A stretch of DNA of 64,000 nt from Alviniconcha marisindica (Eukaryota; Mollusca; Gastropoda; Provannidae), in NCBI GenBank assembly GCA_018857735.1, contig JABMCL010000968.1, positions 270,001 through 334,000 on the forward strand. The letters run 5' to 3'. The position numbers and the translations under genes were made by a program. Positions 1 through 12,600 of this stretch are shown in pieces. The first letter of the stretch is position 1, and the number at the start of each line of letters is the position of its first letter. The notes under the pieces were generated by a model, which was not told where the DNA came from, did not search any database, and worked only from the letters and a program-made list of their open reading frames with translations.

Positions 1-336
1 GCAAGTGATGGTTGATCAAGGAGGGGCAGCAGATGACAGGGTTGCTGTAGATCAAGCCCAGTCAAGTTCAGTGTTGCTTTACGTCCGCAGAGACCACGTT
101 AAGGACTATCAGGGACCCCCGTCCAGGACATCCACCTCGACTTTCATGCAGCTTCTGAGCTCTGCCCAGCCAGGAGAGCAGTCCAGGACAGTTATGAGAA
201 ATGGTAAAACCTCCCAAATGAAGCCTTATGAAGAGTATGTGTGGGTGTGAAACCTGGGTGAAAGCTCTGCTGGGAAACGCTCAAGTTTAAGACAGACAAA
301 AGCAACCAAGCCCCCAAAGGAAAAAAGAACACTGAC
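1..336. repeat. intron start with a SINE-like fragment
   Basis: This part of the GnT-IV-like intron holds, at about 80-185, a stretch similar to the dispersed element at 41570-41640 and 57530-57615 (motifs AGGACATCCACCTCGACTTT and CAGGGAC). No further exon of either gene is recognisable. Confidence 0.35.
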
Positions 337-499
337 CCAGCCGAGACATTTTTGGCCAGCGAGCTGATGAGGAGGTTGAACTGGGATCGCAGAGTGAAGA
401 GGTCATCCTCCCGCTGCCGGTTCAGGGCTTCCGCATACTGAAGTCGGTCGCGCAGGTCTGCAAACCGCTTCTCCAGACCCTCCTCATACTCCCTGTGTC
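337..499 (-). CDS. GnT-IV/MGAT4-like protein, second coding exon (coiled-coil stem)
   Basis: Acceptor GTGTTCCAG|GA and donor GG|GTCAGT enclose 163 bases. Choosing the GTTCCAG acceptor rather than the ACACAG seven bases inside makes the phase agree with the preceding exon. The joined protein reads SLYNERG-HREYEEGL and continues as a charged helical stem with heptad-like leucines and an NVS glycosylation sequon near the end. The frame is left open by two bases for the next exon, which is beyond the left edge. The acceptor sits directly against the 22-bp CAGTCAGCAACA array that fills the intron. Confidence 0.55.
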
Positions 500-504
500 C
501 TGGA

Positions 505-2170
505 ACACACTCCTCAGTCAGCAGCAGCACTCTCCTCAGTCAGAAACAGCACTCTCCTCAGTCAGCAACAACAATCTCCTCAGTCAGCAACAGCACTCTC
601 CTCAGTCAGCAACAGCACAATCTACAGTCAGCAACAGCACAATCTACAGTCAGCAACAGCACTGTCCTCAGTCAGCAACAGCACACTCTACAGTCATCAA
701 CAGCACTGTCCTCAGTCAGCAACAGCACACTCTACAGTCAGCAACAGCACTGTCCTCAGTCAGCAACAGCACTGTCCTCAGTCAGCAACAGCACACTCTA
801 CAGTCAGCAACAGCACTGTCCTCAGTCAACAACAGCACACTCTACAGTCAGCAACAGCACTGTCCTCAGTCAGCAACAGCACACTCTACAGTCAGCAACA
901 GCACTGTCCTCAGTCAGCAACAGCACCTCTCAGTCAGCAACACACTTCCTCAGTCAGCAACAGCACACTCCTCAGTCAGCAACAACACTCTCCTCAGTCA
1001 GCAACAGAACACTCTAGTCAGCAACAGCACTGTCCTCAGTCAGCAACAGCACAATCTACAGTCAGCAACAGCACTCTCCTCAGTCAGCAACAACCCTCCT
1101 CGGTCAGCAACAACACTCCTCAGTCAGCCATAGCATCCCTCAGTCAGAAACAACACACAGCACTCTCCTCAGTCAGCAACAGCACTCTCCTCAGTCAGCA
1201 ATAACAACCCTCAGACAGTTACAACACACTCCTTAGTCATCAACAACACCCACCTCCGCCAGCAACAGCATACTCCTCAGTCAGCAACAATACGATCTAG
1301 TCAACAACAGCACATTCAGTCAGAAACAACACACTTTGCAGTCAGCAACAACACACTCTGCAGTCAGCAACAACACACTCTGCAGTCAGCAACAACACAC
1401 TCTATAGTCAGAATACTCCACAGTCAGCAACTATACACTCCTCAATTAGCAACAGAACAGTCCTCAGTCAGCAACAACACACTCTACAGTCAGCAACAAC
1501 ACATTCTAGTTTTTCTACAGTCAGCAGCAGCACACTCTACTGCCAGTGCCAGCAACAGCACACTCCAGTCAGCAACAACACTTTACAGTCAGCAACAACA
1601 CACTCTGCAGTCAGCAAAACACTTACTAGTCAGCAACAACACACTCTACAGTCAGCAACAACACTCTCAGTCAGCAACAAACACTCTACAGTCAGCAACA
1701 GCACACTCTTTCAGCCAGGGCCAGCAACAGCACACTCCAGTCAGCAACAACACTTTACAGTCAGCAACAACACACTCTGCAGTCAGCAATAACACTTTAC
1801 TGTCAGCAACAACACACTCTGCAGTCGTCAACAACACTCTATGGTCAGCAACAATACACTCTACAGTAAGCAACAGCACATTTTACAGGCAGCAACAAAA
1901 ACTACAGTCAGCCACAGCATGTTTTACAGTCAGTCACAAAAGCTTTACAGCCAGCAACAGCACACTCTGCACATGGGAACAACACACCAACATAGATCTA
2001 CAGCCAGCAGAAACACACTCCACAGTCAGCAACAACAACTCTTCAGCCAACAGCAATTTACTCTACACGTAACAGTTATAAAAATTAAAAATTAAACGCT
2101 CAAGACTCTATAGTCAGCAACAACACACTCTAGATTCAGCAACAACATTGTCTAGAGTCAGCAGCAATGC
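505..2170. repeat. 22-bp minisatellite, CAGTCAGCAACARCAC type
   Basis: About 70 copies of a 22-bp unit (CAGTCAGCAACAGCACWCTC) fill nearly the whole intron between the two GnT-IV-like exons. The left end abuts the acceptor of the downstream exon. Copies are more uniform at 530-1100 and more divergent at 1300-2100. Long open frames in both directions arise only because the unit lacks stops. Confidence 0.9.
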
Positions 2171-2217
2171 ACTCAACAGCCAACAACAACACACTACAGT
2201 TTTAAACAAGTACTGAC

Positions 2218-2380
2218 CTCGTTCATTGTACAGGGAGAGGAAGATGAAGGGAACGAACAACAAGACAGCAGTGACAACAAGCACATTCTTCAGTTTGAAG
2301 CGCATTCGAACCAGGTTGACACGGGTCCACGACTGGCGGTCAAACTTGGAACAGATCCTTGAAAGCAACACTTGCCACTT
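2218..2380 (-). CDS. Type II membrane glycosyltransferase-like protein, exon with start codon and membrane anchor (GnT-IV/MGAT4-like)
   Basis: The exon is bounded by an excellent acceptor (CTGTTTTACAG) and a donor (GAG|GTCAGT). The first in-frame ATG gives MRFKLKNVL followed by a hydrophobic segment of about 17 residues (VVTAVLLFVPFIFLSLY). That is a Golgi type II signal anchor with a six-residue basic tail. MGAT4A/B proteins start MRLRNG, then anchor, then a coiled stem containing YQREFLALRDRL; here the next exon supplies YEEGLEKRFADLRDRL. That resemblance is the basis of the name; GnT-IV adds beta-1,4-GlcNAc to N-glycan cores in the Golgi. Other type II transferases are possible because the catalytic domain lies off the window. 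Confidence 0.55.
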
Positions 2381-2954
2381 CTGTAAAACAGACAGACAAA
2401 GATGTTTTACTGAAACACATAACTTCCAGAGAAACTAAAGATACAACGGCACCATTTTAATATCATATGTACATTATACTTGAATGTAAATTGCATTCTA
2501 ATACTAACAGTCAAATAAGTCTAGGTGACACAGCAATCAAGCCCTGAAGATCAGCTGCTGTTCACTGAAGTTCCCAGTTAACACTGTGTCAAAGAAAATC
2601 ACAATGCAAAAGCTCTTGCCACACTGACTGCCTAGCTGACCAGTTTGAAACTGATCACTGCAATGATTCACAATTTTTCCCGGGTGAGCCCAAAACAGAA
2701 ACAAGCAACACTTCCGAGAAGAAGAAGCAAAGGCATTGTATTTTTGATTAATTATGCAGAACAGAAACAGTCACTGTGTGACTGCACGGAGGGCAAGAAT
2801 CCAGACAGAGAAAGATGACACTGATCAACTCAACTTTCTTTTTTAAATGACATTGAAAACTTTACAGTTTGCTTTTCTCACACCACTTCCATCCCAACTT
2901 AGCAACTAATACTGATACCCAGTTTCCACTTCAGTTACGTTTGTGCATGTGTGT

Positions 2955-2962
2955 CAGTGTGT

Positions 2963-2998
<36 letters not shown>

Positions 2999-3060
2999 CT
3001 GTGTGCGTCACCATCAGTGTGTATGTACATGTGTGCATGCATGCATACATACGGACCAGT
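2955..3060. repeat. (GT)n microsatellite with GTGCATG-rich tail
   Basis: An uninterrupted GT run of about 30 bases is followed by imperfect GTGTATG/GCATGCATAC sequence. Confidence 0.9.
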
Positions 3061-3639
3061 GTGTAATTTATAAACTGTTTGCACTCCACGCAAATCTGCA
3101 TCATGAGCCAAAAACAACGGAGATAAAAACAGACTGATGCTGATTCTGTCCCTTTCTGGGGACAAGCTATGGGCAAGAATGCACCGGAGTGCCCCGTTCT
3201 TCAAGTAATGCTTTGAGCAGGATTATTCTTTTTCAACTGTTGCTAGATAAGCAGTCAGACATAACACATCATCCTCAGATATGACATAGTGAGTGCACGC
3301 CTAGTTGTGTGGAACAGCTCCCAGACACTGCGCTATTGTGCTTGCTTGATGATTTTTTTTCTCCCTTCCCCTGTTTCAAGTAATGCTTTATATTATGAAT
3401 GTAAATTAGATCAGATGGACTGCGCTTTACAAACCAAAGATTATCATGCATCCTGTGAGCACTCAGGACATTGATGAGTGCATTAGAAATATATCTTATT
3501 ATTATTATCATAACCTTATTACAAGGAGGAGGAGAAAAACGCTGAACATATCATTCATAAAACTATGAGAAGAGTTAAGGCCAACAAGCTTATTAATACA
3601 TGGATATTAATTATTATACAACTTGTTTACATGATTGAT

Positions 3640-3750
3640 GTGAAAGAGAGGCGTCCAACAGAGCTAAAATTCATATATGATTATATGAAAGAGATAAGTC
3701 CAACAGAGCTAAGATTCATGTGATTACACAAAAGAGATAAGTCCAACTGC
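3640..3750. repeat. short tandem repeat, about 47-bp unit, 2-3 copies
   Basis: AAAGAGATAAGTCCAACAGA and AGCTAAGATTCAT recur at 3650, 3690 and 3730 with moderate divergence. Confidence 0.6.
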
Positions 3751-3889
3751 ACCTGCACATTCACTGATCAATAAAATCATCTCATATCAACCACGAATTC
3801 AATGAAGATGCTGCTTTCCGGAATCCCATAAGGTGGCCACAATTCAGTGAAACAATCCCATACAGTAGGAACACTAACAACAGTGATCT

Positions 3890-5030
3890 TGTAACCGAAA
3901 TAAATCAGAGCTGGAAAGAACCACCCAGCAACATGAACACAGTGATCTTGTCCCCAAAATAAATCATTAATCAGAGCTGCAAAGCACCACCCAGCAACAT
4001 GAACACAGTGATCTTGTTCCCAAAATAAATCATTAATCAGAGCTGCAAAGCACCATCCAGCAACATGAACACAGTGATCTTGTCCCCAAAATAAATCATT
4101 AATCAGAGATGGAAAGCACCACCCAGCAACATGAACACAGTGATCTTGTTCCCAAACAAATCAGAGCTGGAAAGCACCACCAAGCAACATGAACACACTG
4201 ATCTTGTTCCCAAAATAAATCAGAGGTGGAAAGCACCACCCAGCAACATGAACACAGTGATCTTGTCCCCAAACAAGTCAGAGCTGGAAAGCACCACCCA
4301 GCAACATGAACACAGTGATCTTGTTCCCAAAATCAATCAGAGCTGAAAAGCACCACCCAGCAACATCAACACAGTGATCTTGTCCCCAAACAAGTCAGAG
4401 CTGGAAAGCACCACCCAGCAACATGAACACAATGTCACTGATCTTGTCCCCACACAAAACAGAGCTGAAAAGCACCACCCACCAACATGAACACAGTGAT
4501 CTTGTTCCCAAAATAAATCAGAGCTGAAAAGCACCACCCAGCAACATCAACACAGTGATCTTGTCCCCAAACAAGTCAGAGCTGGAAAGCACCACCCAGC
4601 AACATGAACACAGCGATCTTGTTCCCCAAACAAGTCAGAGCTGGAAAGCACCACCCAGCAACATGAACACAGTGATCTTGTCCCCAAAATCAATCAGAGC
4701 TGGAAAGCACCACCCAGCAACATGAACACAGTGATCTTGTTCCCAAAATCAATCAGAGCTGGAAAGCACCACCCAGCAACATGAACACAATGATCTTGTT
4801 CCCCAAACAAATCAGAGCTGGAAAGCACCACCCAGCAACATGAACACAATGTCAATGATCTTGTCCCCAAAATAAATCAGAGCTGGAAAGCACCACCCAG
4901 CAACATGAACACAATGTCAATGATCTTGTCCCCAAAATCAATCAGAGCTGGAAAGCACCACCCAGCAACATGAACATAATGATCTTGTTCCCAAAATCAA
5001 TCAGAGCTAGAAAGCACCACCCAGCAAAAT
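3890..5030. repeat. 57-bp minisatellite, about 20 copies
   Basis: The unit contains CAGAGCTGGAAAGCACCACC, CAGCAACATGAACACAGTGA and TCTTGTCCCCAAA. Copies differ by small indels (AATAAATCA versus ACAAGTCA) and by an optional AATGTC insertion. No coding function is apparent. Confidence 0.9.
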
Positions 5031-5144
5031 GGAATCAACAGCAATGAAAAGTCAACAGCTCCAATCTAAAACTTGCCATCCTGTTCCAGAAAACTTCCCA
5101 ATGGCTCTTGTCTTGACCACAATGCAAGCACATTATGGACTTAA

Positions 5145-5503
5145 ATGGTTGGTATAGTAATAATACTAACAGTAATAGCAGCAAGTAACTCAACACACTG
5201 AACACAGATGCTGGGTGCAATGTAAGAAAGAGAATAAAATACCAGTAGTTTATTCATGGTGTTATTCGTTGGGCCTTCTGCATCCACATTAATTTCCACT
5301 ATAAACTGCTGTATCAGTTCATTGAAATGGTTGGTATAGTAAGAGTAATAGCAGCAAGTAACTCAACACACTGAACACAGATGCTGGGTGCAATGTAAAA
5401 AAAAGAATACTTTTCTTACTGGTAGGTTATTCATGGTGTTGAGCACTGCACCTTCTGAATCCACATTAATTTCCACTGTAAACTGCTGTATCAGTTCATG
5501 TCT
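5145..5503. repeat. tandem duplication, about 180 bp x2
   Basis: Both copies begin AATGGTTGGTATAGTAA, contain AGCAGCAAGTAACTCAACAC and end AACTGCTGTATCAGTTCAT. They differ by a few substitutions and small indels. Confidence 0.85.
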
Positions 5504-5686
5504 TCATACTTGCATGCACTGACTGTACTAAAGAAGTATGAATCCTCAAGCCAAAACACTCCTTGAAATTGTCTCAAAGCTGCACCTTGTTACACTTCTC
5601 TCTAATCACTTTTAATGTCCAGATAATTTTCCTGCACACAAAGCCAGGCAAACGCTGACAGTGACTGTCACAGTGTCAGTGACTGT

Positions 5687-5687
<1 letters not shown>

Positions 5688-5772
<85 letters not shown>
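5688..5772. repeat. (GT)n microsatellite, about 40 repeats
   Basis: A nearly perfect dinucleotide run, preceded by imperfect GACTGTCAGTGACTGTC repeats and followed by GAGTGAGTGAGTG. Confidence 0.95.
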
Positions 5773-5773
<1 letters not shown>

Positions 5774-6746
5774 TGAGTGAGTGTATGTGCCTTTTGTTTC
5801 TGATTCTGAAGGTGTTAAACTATCACTAGTACTAGTAGAGGTCTGGATACTTTGGGTCCATCCCTGATGAAAGAAAACATCACGCACAATACATACCTAC
5901 AATATATGTCCAGTGCACTCTTTTTTCTTTTTTCTTGTTCATGGTCTGACAGACACAAGATTCATTCCTGATACATGGATCTGGGTAAAACGGCTGGGTG
6001 AACACTAAACATGACATATAGCCATCCAACAGACAACAAGAACTTCTGTGCCCATATCTACATACAGATACAGTGTAGCACACAGAAGCTGCCAGTCAAA
6101 TCCAACAACTTTTTTGTTGAACATGGCCCAGACTTATTACTGCTCCAATATTTTAGCACAGCTAGAAGTGTAACATCTCTAGTGTGTGAAGGGATCAAAT
6201 GTCGTCGAGCGATTGGCCACCGCAACTGAGAACATTAGCAGGTTAGGTTATAAACATGTCTACACGTGTTAACTACTTGCATGTGACATCTCATGACTAT
6301 CAGTATCAGGAAGTGATCCAGCACACACACACACACGTCCACACACTCGCTCACTCACTCACAAAATTGTTCTATTTTTTCTCACTCAACTCCCACCTCA
6401 GTCTCTTTCAACACGAATTCAAGTGGAGAATGAAAGTTCCAAATATTATTGAATCAAAAACATAAGTCACAAGCATGTCATAAGCAGACAAAAGAAGGGG
6501 TTAGAAGACACAAAGGTTCGAAAAGCCAATACAGCTAGGTAAACTTTATCTGGTTGTCTCATTCCCTGAGAATTGAACATAAACAACAATTAAGTCAACA
6601 CAAAATCGTCCGTGGGGTTACGAAAGTCTGAGCTACAAACCTGTGAAAAGACAGTTCACAACCGGTGTATCATCAAAAACATCGCCTCAGTTTATAATTT
6701 CTCAGTAGGGTCTTACACTGAATTTATTTATGGAAGAAAACTTTAG

Positions 6747-8886
6747 GGTATCTTCCAAGTCTGTGGATAGTGAAAGATAGAATATAGAAGAGAGTTATTT
6801 ATTGAAAAGTCAAACCAAAGCTAATCGCGGAGCTGGCCTTTTGACATAATATTAAATAGAAAAATCGAACCTGTTAATCGCGGATATGCGGAACAGGCCT
6901 TTTCTAACCAGTAAAATAAAGGAACTCCATTAGGAGGTTTAGATCAGAATGGGAAAAAATGGAACCAGGCTCGGATAATGAACCTGACCTCTCAGTCAGA
7001 ACATCTGTAGCAAAACACAGTTTATGATTCAACACATCAATCGTGAAATGAAAAAAAGTGTTATAACCCATATATTTGAAACAACTCATGGCTACCACAA
7101 AGCTGGCCCCTGTAATTAATCATTTAAGCGAATGCAAAAAAATAATGAAACATCAGCGAGATCGGCAAGATCAAACAAAACAAAAAAACTACAACAATCA
7201 AACAACAATAAAACATTAGTCCAAAAACTAGGAAGGTAAAAGATAGACAAACCAACCTGTTGAATGTGGATTAAGTTGAGCCAAAACACTAGTTGCATGA
7301 ATGAAAAACTTTGACTTGGAGACTTAGAGACTGACCTGGAGACTTGGCAAAGTGACTGCAAAAGAGGGCACACAGTCTTTAAATTTCTGTGAGGGCGAGT
7401 GTGGTGCGGGGATTAAAATGGAGGGTCTTTTATACCTTGAAAAATATGGCATCGGTGGCCCAGAATTTGGAATAAAAGAAGAATTTGTAACAGAAAAGGG
7501 AAGGCAGCTCTTCCATGCCCGTGCATGAACAGGGAGGCTTGTTGTCTACAGCTCGGCCAACTGACCGGCACTAACTGGAACCGATCGTTCACACGAGAAG
7601 GAGACTACTGCACCCCACGACCACACTAAGACCCAGCACCAACGAACTATTGAACTAAAAACATTCTCATCTTTTCAACTTCAAAACTTATAAAGACCAT
7701 TTCACCAACAGTCTGACTAAAGTTGAACGTATATTTAAAAAAAGAAGGGGATCAGTAACCCATTGTACTTTAATAGAAGGGCTTTCCTCCACAAAGGTAT
7801 CTTCCAAGTCTGTGGATAGTGGAAGATGGAATACACAAGAGAATTATTTATGGAAAAGTCAAACCAAAGCTAGTCGCGGACTATCACAGAGCTGGCCTTT
7901 TCACATAATATTAAATAGAAAAGTCGAACCTGTTAATCACAGATACACGGAACAGGCCTTTTCTAACCAGCAAAATAAAGGAACTCCATTAGGTTTAGAT
8001 CAGAATGGGAAAAAATGGAGCCAGGCTTGGATAACGAACCTGACCTCTCAGTCAGAACATCTGTAGCGGAACACAGTTTAAGATTCAACACATCAATCGT
8101 GAAATGAAAAAGTGTTATAACCCATATATTTGAAACAACTTATGGCTACCACGAAGCTGGCCCCTGTACTTAATCATTTAAGCGAACGTGAAAAATAATG
8201 AAACATCAGCGACGCCAGACCTTACGGCAAGATCAAAAACAAAAACTACAACAATCAAACATTAGTCCAAAAACTTGGAAGGTAAAAGATAGACAAACCA
8301 ATCTGTTGAATGTGGATTAAATTGGGTCTAAATCAACTCTAGTTGCATGAATGAAAAACTTGGAGACTTAGAGACTGACTGACTTGGAGACGAACTTGGA
8401 GACTGACCTGGAGACTTGGCAAACTGACTACAAAACAGGACACTGTCCTTACATTTCTGTTGAGGGCGAGTGTGCGGGGATTAAAATGGAGGGTCTTTTA
8501 TACCTTGAAAAATATGGCATCGGTGGCCCAGAATTTGGAATAAAAGAATAATTTGTAACAGAAGAGGGAAGGCAGCTCTTCCATGCCCGTGCATGAACAG
8601 GGAGGCTTGTTGCCTACAGTTCGGCCAACTGACTGGTGCTAAATGGAATCATACTTTTGTCAGTGGTTTCACACGGGGAAAGGAGACTACTGCACCCCAT
8701 GACCGCACTAAGACCCAGCACCAACGAACTATTGACTGAACTAAAAACATTCTCATCTTTTCAACTTCAAAACTTACAAAGACCATTTCACCAACAGTCT
8801 GACTAAAGTTGAATGTATAAAATTTTTTTTAAAGGGGGGATCGGTAACCTGATGTACTTTAATAGAGGGGCTATTCTCCACAGAAG
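6747..8886. repeat. tandem duplication of a 1.05-kb segment
   Basis: Copy 1 is about 6747-7795 and copy 2 about 7796-8886. Both start GGTATCTTCCAAGTCTGTGG, share CATAATATTAAATAGAAAA, GGCATCGGTGGCCCAGAATT and CATGCCCGTGCATGAACAGG, and end near ACTTTAATAGARGGGCT. Copy 2 has extra GACTTGGAGAC repeats. No long open frame is shared, and I recognise no transposon protein or terminal inverted repeat. Confidence 0.9.
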
Positions 8887-8989
8887 TAGCAGATAGAAGT
8901 TTTAAGTCATCACACAGTCATACCTAACTATCTCAGTTTTTAACAAACTGCACCACTGACAGAGAAATATCACACAATCCATAGTTAAA

Positions 8990-9480
8990 TTCTGTGTTTG
9001 ACACCAAATTCGTAGGGAAACTCTGCACTTCCCTGCAGCTTTCTCTTCTGGGGACTCGGGCCGACTTCTCTCTCCAGTCCTGTGCTTAAGAATCAGAGTA
9101 GACTAATCCCACATCACTCACTGATCAGTTCAGCTTCAAATGAGCTGGCACAATTCATCAAGACCGCACAGGTCAGAATCACAGGTAAATCCTGTGTTTT
9201 GCACCAACTCACCTCTACAGGTAAGCTGTGTTTTGCCCCAGAGGAGTTTTTCTGTCGGAGCAGGCTGATTTCCATCCCTAGTCTTGTGCTTTACGGTCAG
9301 GACAATCCCACAGCACACACTCATGGCATCAATGAGCAGCAGCTAATTCTGCTCGTTCCGACTAATTTGTACAAATTCACACAGACCACACACTGGGGGT
9401 AAAAATCCTGTGTTTTGCAACAGAGCAGGTGTCTGTATACAGTGTCTGACTGATTCCCATTCCTAGTGCTGTGCTTCAGG
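8990..9480. repeat. divergent tandem repeat, about 200-bp unit, about 2.5 copies
   Basis: The series CTGTGTTTTGCACCAACTC, CCTAGTCTTGTGCTT and AATCCCACA recurs at about 9000, 9190 and 9400 with many differences. Small open frames here look incidental. Confidence 0.6.
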
Positions 9481-10004
9481 ATAACTAATCACACATGACA
9501 CCCGACAGCAAATAGGAGGGGGAGGAGGGGGGTAGGGGGTGGAGGGAGGAGGGCGTGATGAGGGGGAGGGGGAGCCTGTGTGTGAGCCCTTGGGGTGTAC
9601 AGCATCTCCCGCCCTCCCTGGTGTCACATCTACTCTCTTCCTGTTGTGCTGTGTCCAGCAGGCAGGCGGCGAAACAATGAATCATGGGGCCCTGCACACA
9701 GGCTGCCTGCCCCCTTTGTAAGGGCCGTGACTACAGTTTCTGGTCTCTGACTGCTAATGGAGCAATCTATCTGCCCGCCCGCCCACCGCTAGCATGATGC
9801 GCTGGTCCCAAGCAATCTGGATGTAATTCTGCTTTCAAAGCCCAGCTCTGGTGACCACAGTCATACACTGAAGCTCATCAAAATTATATCAGTGTGGTAT
9901 TTTGTGTAACATGCAATGCTCTGCACATCTGCAAAATATGTCAGTCAGTCAGTTCTCTGTTTTCCTTCTGCGCCTACACGCTCGCACGCACTCACACTCG
10001 CTGC

Positions 10005-10106
10005 ACTGTGTGTCTGGAACTGTCTCCCCTGCCAAATTGGACCAACAAACACACTCACATCTTTTAAATAACCTTAGAAATCTCTCCTCTTCAACATATC
10101 CTGTTG

Positions 10107-10110
<4 letters not shown>
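10005..10110 (+). pseudogene. LINE reverse-transcriptase C-terminal remnant
   Basis: One frame reads VWNCLP, then TLTSFK, a stop, a second stop, and KSLLFNIS. This is the pattern WNSLP...SFK..LK..LF seen at the C-terminus of many non-LTR retrotransposon reverse transcriptases. In-frame stops show it is dead. A (GT)n run follows directly. Confidence 0.5.
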
Positions 10111-10148
<38 letters not shown>

Positions 10149-10263
10149 CATGTGCGTGCTCACAGAAGTTTGTTTTGACCATGTTTTGTTCTTTGATTTG
10201 TAATCGGCTATGTGCTCCAATTTGAAAAAAATACCACATAAAAGAGTACTCATTTTTTATTAA

Positions 10264-10477
10264 CCTCTTCACTGCCACAGCCTGTAAAATGCACACATAC
10301 GAACCTGGAGACAGTATATTTGATGGTCCTATAACAAATCTGCTTTCAATATTGAGCATTTTGATAGAAATCTTTTCATGTGCTCATGAAGGGGGGGGGG
10401 AGCCTGAATGATTTCAAAGTTGTCACTTTTATTGTTTTTTTCCGAGTGATGGTGTGACAAGCATGGCAGTGGAAGTG
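10264..10477. mobile_element. TTAA-flanked MITE (piggyBac-like), older copy
   Basis: Terminal inverted repeats CCTCTTCACTGCC and GGCAGTGGAAGTG are each bounded by TTAA. This matches the termini of the element at 21213-21440. It is 214 bp with no coding capacity. TTAA target-site duplication is typical of piggyBac-type elements; the assignment is inferred from termini alone. Confidence 0.6.
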
Positions 10478-11102
10478 TTAATCCAAAAGGCTTATGAAAA
10501 GCATCAGGAATGTTCTTTTAAGATTAGTTTTATTATTTCTATTCATATTATTACAAACCAGGACACATTAAGCAGTGATAAGGCAAACCCAACTTTACTA
10601 AAACTATCAGTATTATTATTAAGCAGGATAAGGAAAAATACCAACATGACAAGAACTTCTACAAATACACCACACAACGATGTGATGACCTGATGCTGCT
10701 GGGCCAATGAACAGTACATCATTACAATCCTGGAAACCAGGAACAGCTGCTTCAGTTACATGCTTACAAAGATAACAGGCCTCAAAGTACAAAAAAACAT
10801 TAACAGTTTTACAAGTAATGATGCAGACCGTGTGCGTCATCGGGTAATGATGCTGATCACATACATCATGTCTCTTTATCAAATTTACAGAAGTCCAGAA
10901 CCATAAGAGTTGTGACAGGTGGCTAGATGGTTCAGATAGCTTATCACTCTGAGTCCCAAACTGCATGAAACGAGAACATATGCATGGCAATATGCATACG
11001 TCATAAATTTATGTAGATGCCACATTTAATCCCCTTGTGCCTGGAACCCAGTTGCCATCAGCTTTACTTTAAATGGGTATTTGCACAAACATACACATGC
11101 AG

Positions 11103-11240
11103 AAACTGAGAGAGAGAGAGACTGACAGACAGAGAAACAGACAGACAGACAGACAGAGACAGAGACAGAGAGAGAGAGAGAGGGAGAGAGAGAGACAGAA
11201 AGCGAGAGAGACAGACAGACAGATGAACAGAGAGACAGAC
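11103..11240. repeat. GA/GACA-rich low-complexity tract
   Basis: Imperfect (GAGA)n and (GACA)n. All apparent open frames here are low-complexity artefacts. Confidence 0.9.
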
Positions 11241-11369
11241 AGGAAGAGCTCTCTGATAATTGGTAAGTTAGCTCTTGGGTTGTAACATCCTGTCAACCAC
11301 AAAGGGTCACCTCAGGACTACTGATTATTGGTACCCTGCATGTTACATCAACCTCTGCATGTGTCTCTC

Positions 11370-11425
11370 TGATATAACCGTAATGGTTGACTGGGCGTAA
11401 AACACCAAAACACCAAGTTACTTAC
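11370..11425 (+). repeat. dispersed SINE-like segment with GTTGACTGGGCGTAAAACACC
   Basis: The segment ATAACCGTAATGG followed by TTGACTGGGCGTAAAACACC also appears near 44700 (+), near 18770 (+, diverged) and near 23058 and 23128 (- strand). It is a recurring interspersed element in this window. Confidence 0.6.
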
Positions 11426-11643
11426 CTACCTATCCCACGTATGTGATGCTGTATTAACAACTAAACAACTCTAAGGTGGAAGATTAATAAAATCTTACTG
11501 ATTAAACAAAACGATAACAATTTTGTTGCAAAAGAATGTCAATATAACATTGGATTTTCAATCTCAGAGAAGCCCAACCATCATTCTGATTATTCTATTA
11601 ATCTTATAAAAATAAAAATAAATATCTGTGTGTGTTCCATAAT

Positions 11644-11648
<5 letters not shown>

Positions 11649-11710
<62 letters not shown>
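11649..11710. repeat. (AT)n microsatellite
   Basis: Sixty bases of perfect AT dinucleotide. Confidence 0.95.
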
Positions 11711-11718
<8 letters not shown>

Positions 11719-11780
11719 TTATCAAAAGGGGGACATCAGTCTTTAATACTCACAACTGAGACTGGGCACAAATCAACTTG

Positions 11781-12016
11781 AGACCACACTGCCAAGACAA
11801 GTATCACTCAAATGAATGTGAGACCACACTGCCAAGACAAGTATCACTCAAATGAATGTGAGACCACACTGCCATGACAAGTATGACTCAAATGAATGTG
11901 AGACCACAATGCCATGACAAGTATGACTCAAATGAATGTGAGACTACACTGCCATGACAAGTATCACTCAAATGAATGTGAGACCACACTGCCATGACAA
12001 CCGACAAGTATCACTC
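11781..12016. repeat. 40-bp minisatellite, about 6 copies
   Basis: The unit joins GAGACCACACTGCCAWGACA and AGTATSACTCAAATGAATGT. Copies are nearly identical. Confidence 0.9.
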
Positions 12017-12600
12017 AGAAAACCTGAGACTCAAAAGTTCCTCAGCCTGCTACATGTTTCACTGGTATCTAATAGCAAAGGTTATAAATACAAAGATGGG
12101 TCATCCTGGCTCACTGCTCTATAAAAAGCGAGGATCGTCCGGTGCGCAGCGCTCCCAGCAATATTCATGATAATGAAGACCAGGGGAGATAATTATATTA
12201 TATACAACCATTGCAGCCATTGGCACAAATCCGCGATTTGTGTTAGCCAAAAAATAAAAATAAGACACACCACTTGTTTTTATTTGTGGTTCCCATACCG
12301 TAAGGTCAGATATCTTTGTATTTGAGCCTCTGATAAATTTTCTATGCAAAATAATGCTAACAGTGTACAGCATTAGACCCACAGCTTTTCTTTTCACTGT
12401 TGTTAGCCCAAGGTCCCAAAGCTGTAGGCTGTTCTAAAATTGCTGCTGTCTCTGTAAGTTTTGTGTACACCATACAACCATGTAGGTATGGAACCATTGA
12501 AGCTATTTTATATGATGTTGGTGACACTCACAGAGAGAAGGGGTAGGGTGTAAGGAAATAGCAAAAAGGGAGAGAGAAAAAAAGGAGAGGTAAAATAATT

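Noticed and set aside
2931..3204. Overlapping His/Thr- or Cys/Val-rich frames here and at every other (GT)n run
   Set aside because: Translations of dinucleotide repeats.
3890..5030. CRISPR-like regular array here and elsewhere
   Set aside because: Units are directly adjacent with no unique spacers, in a eukaryotic intron-rich context.
12119..12397. 92-codon minus-strand frame
   Set aside because: No recognisable domain, no supporting splice sites, and it overlaps low-information AT-rich sequence.
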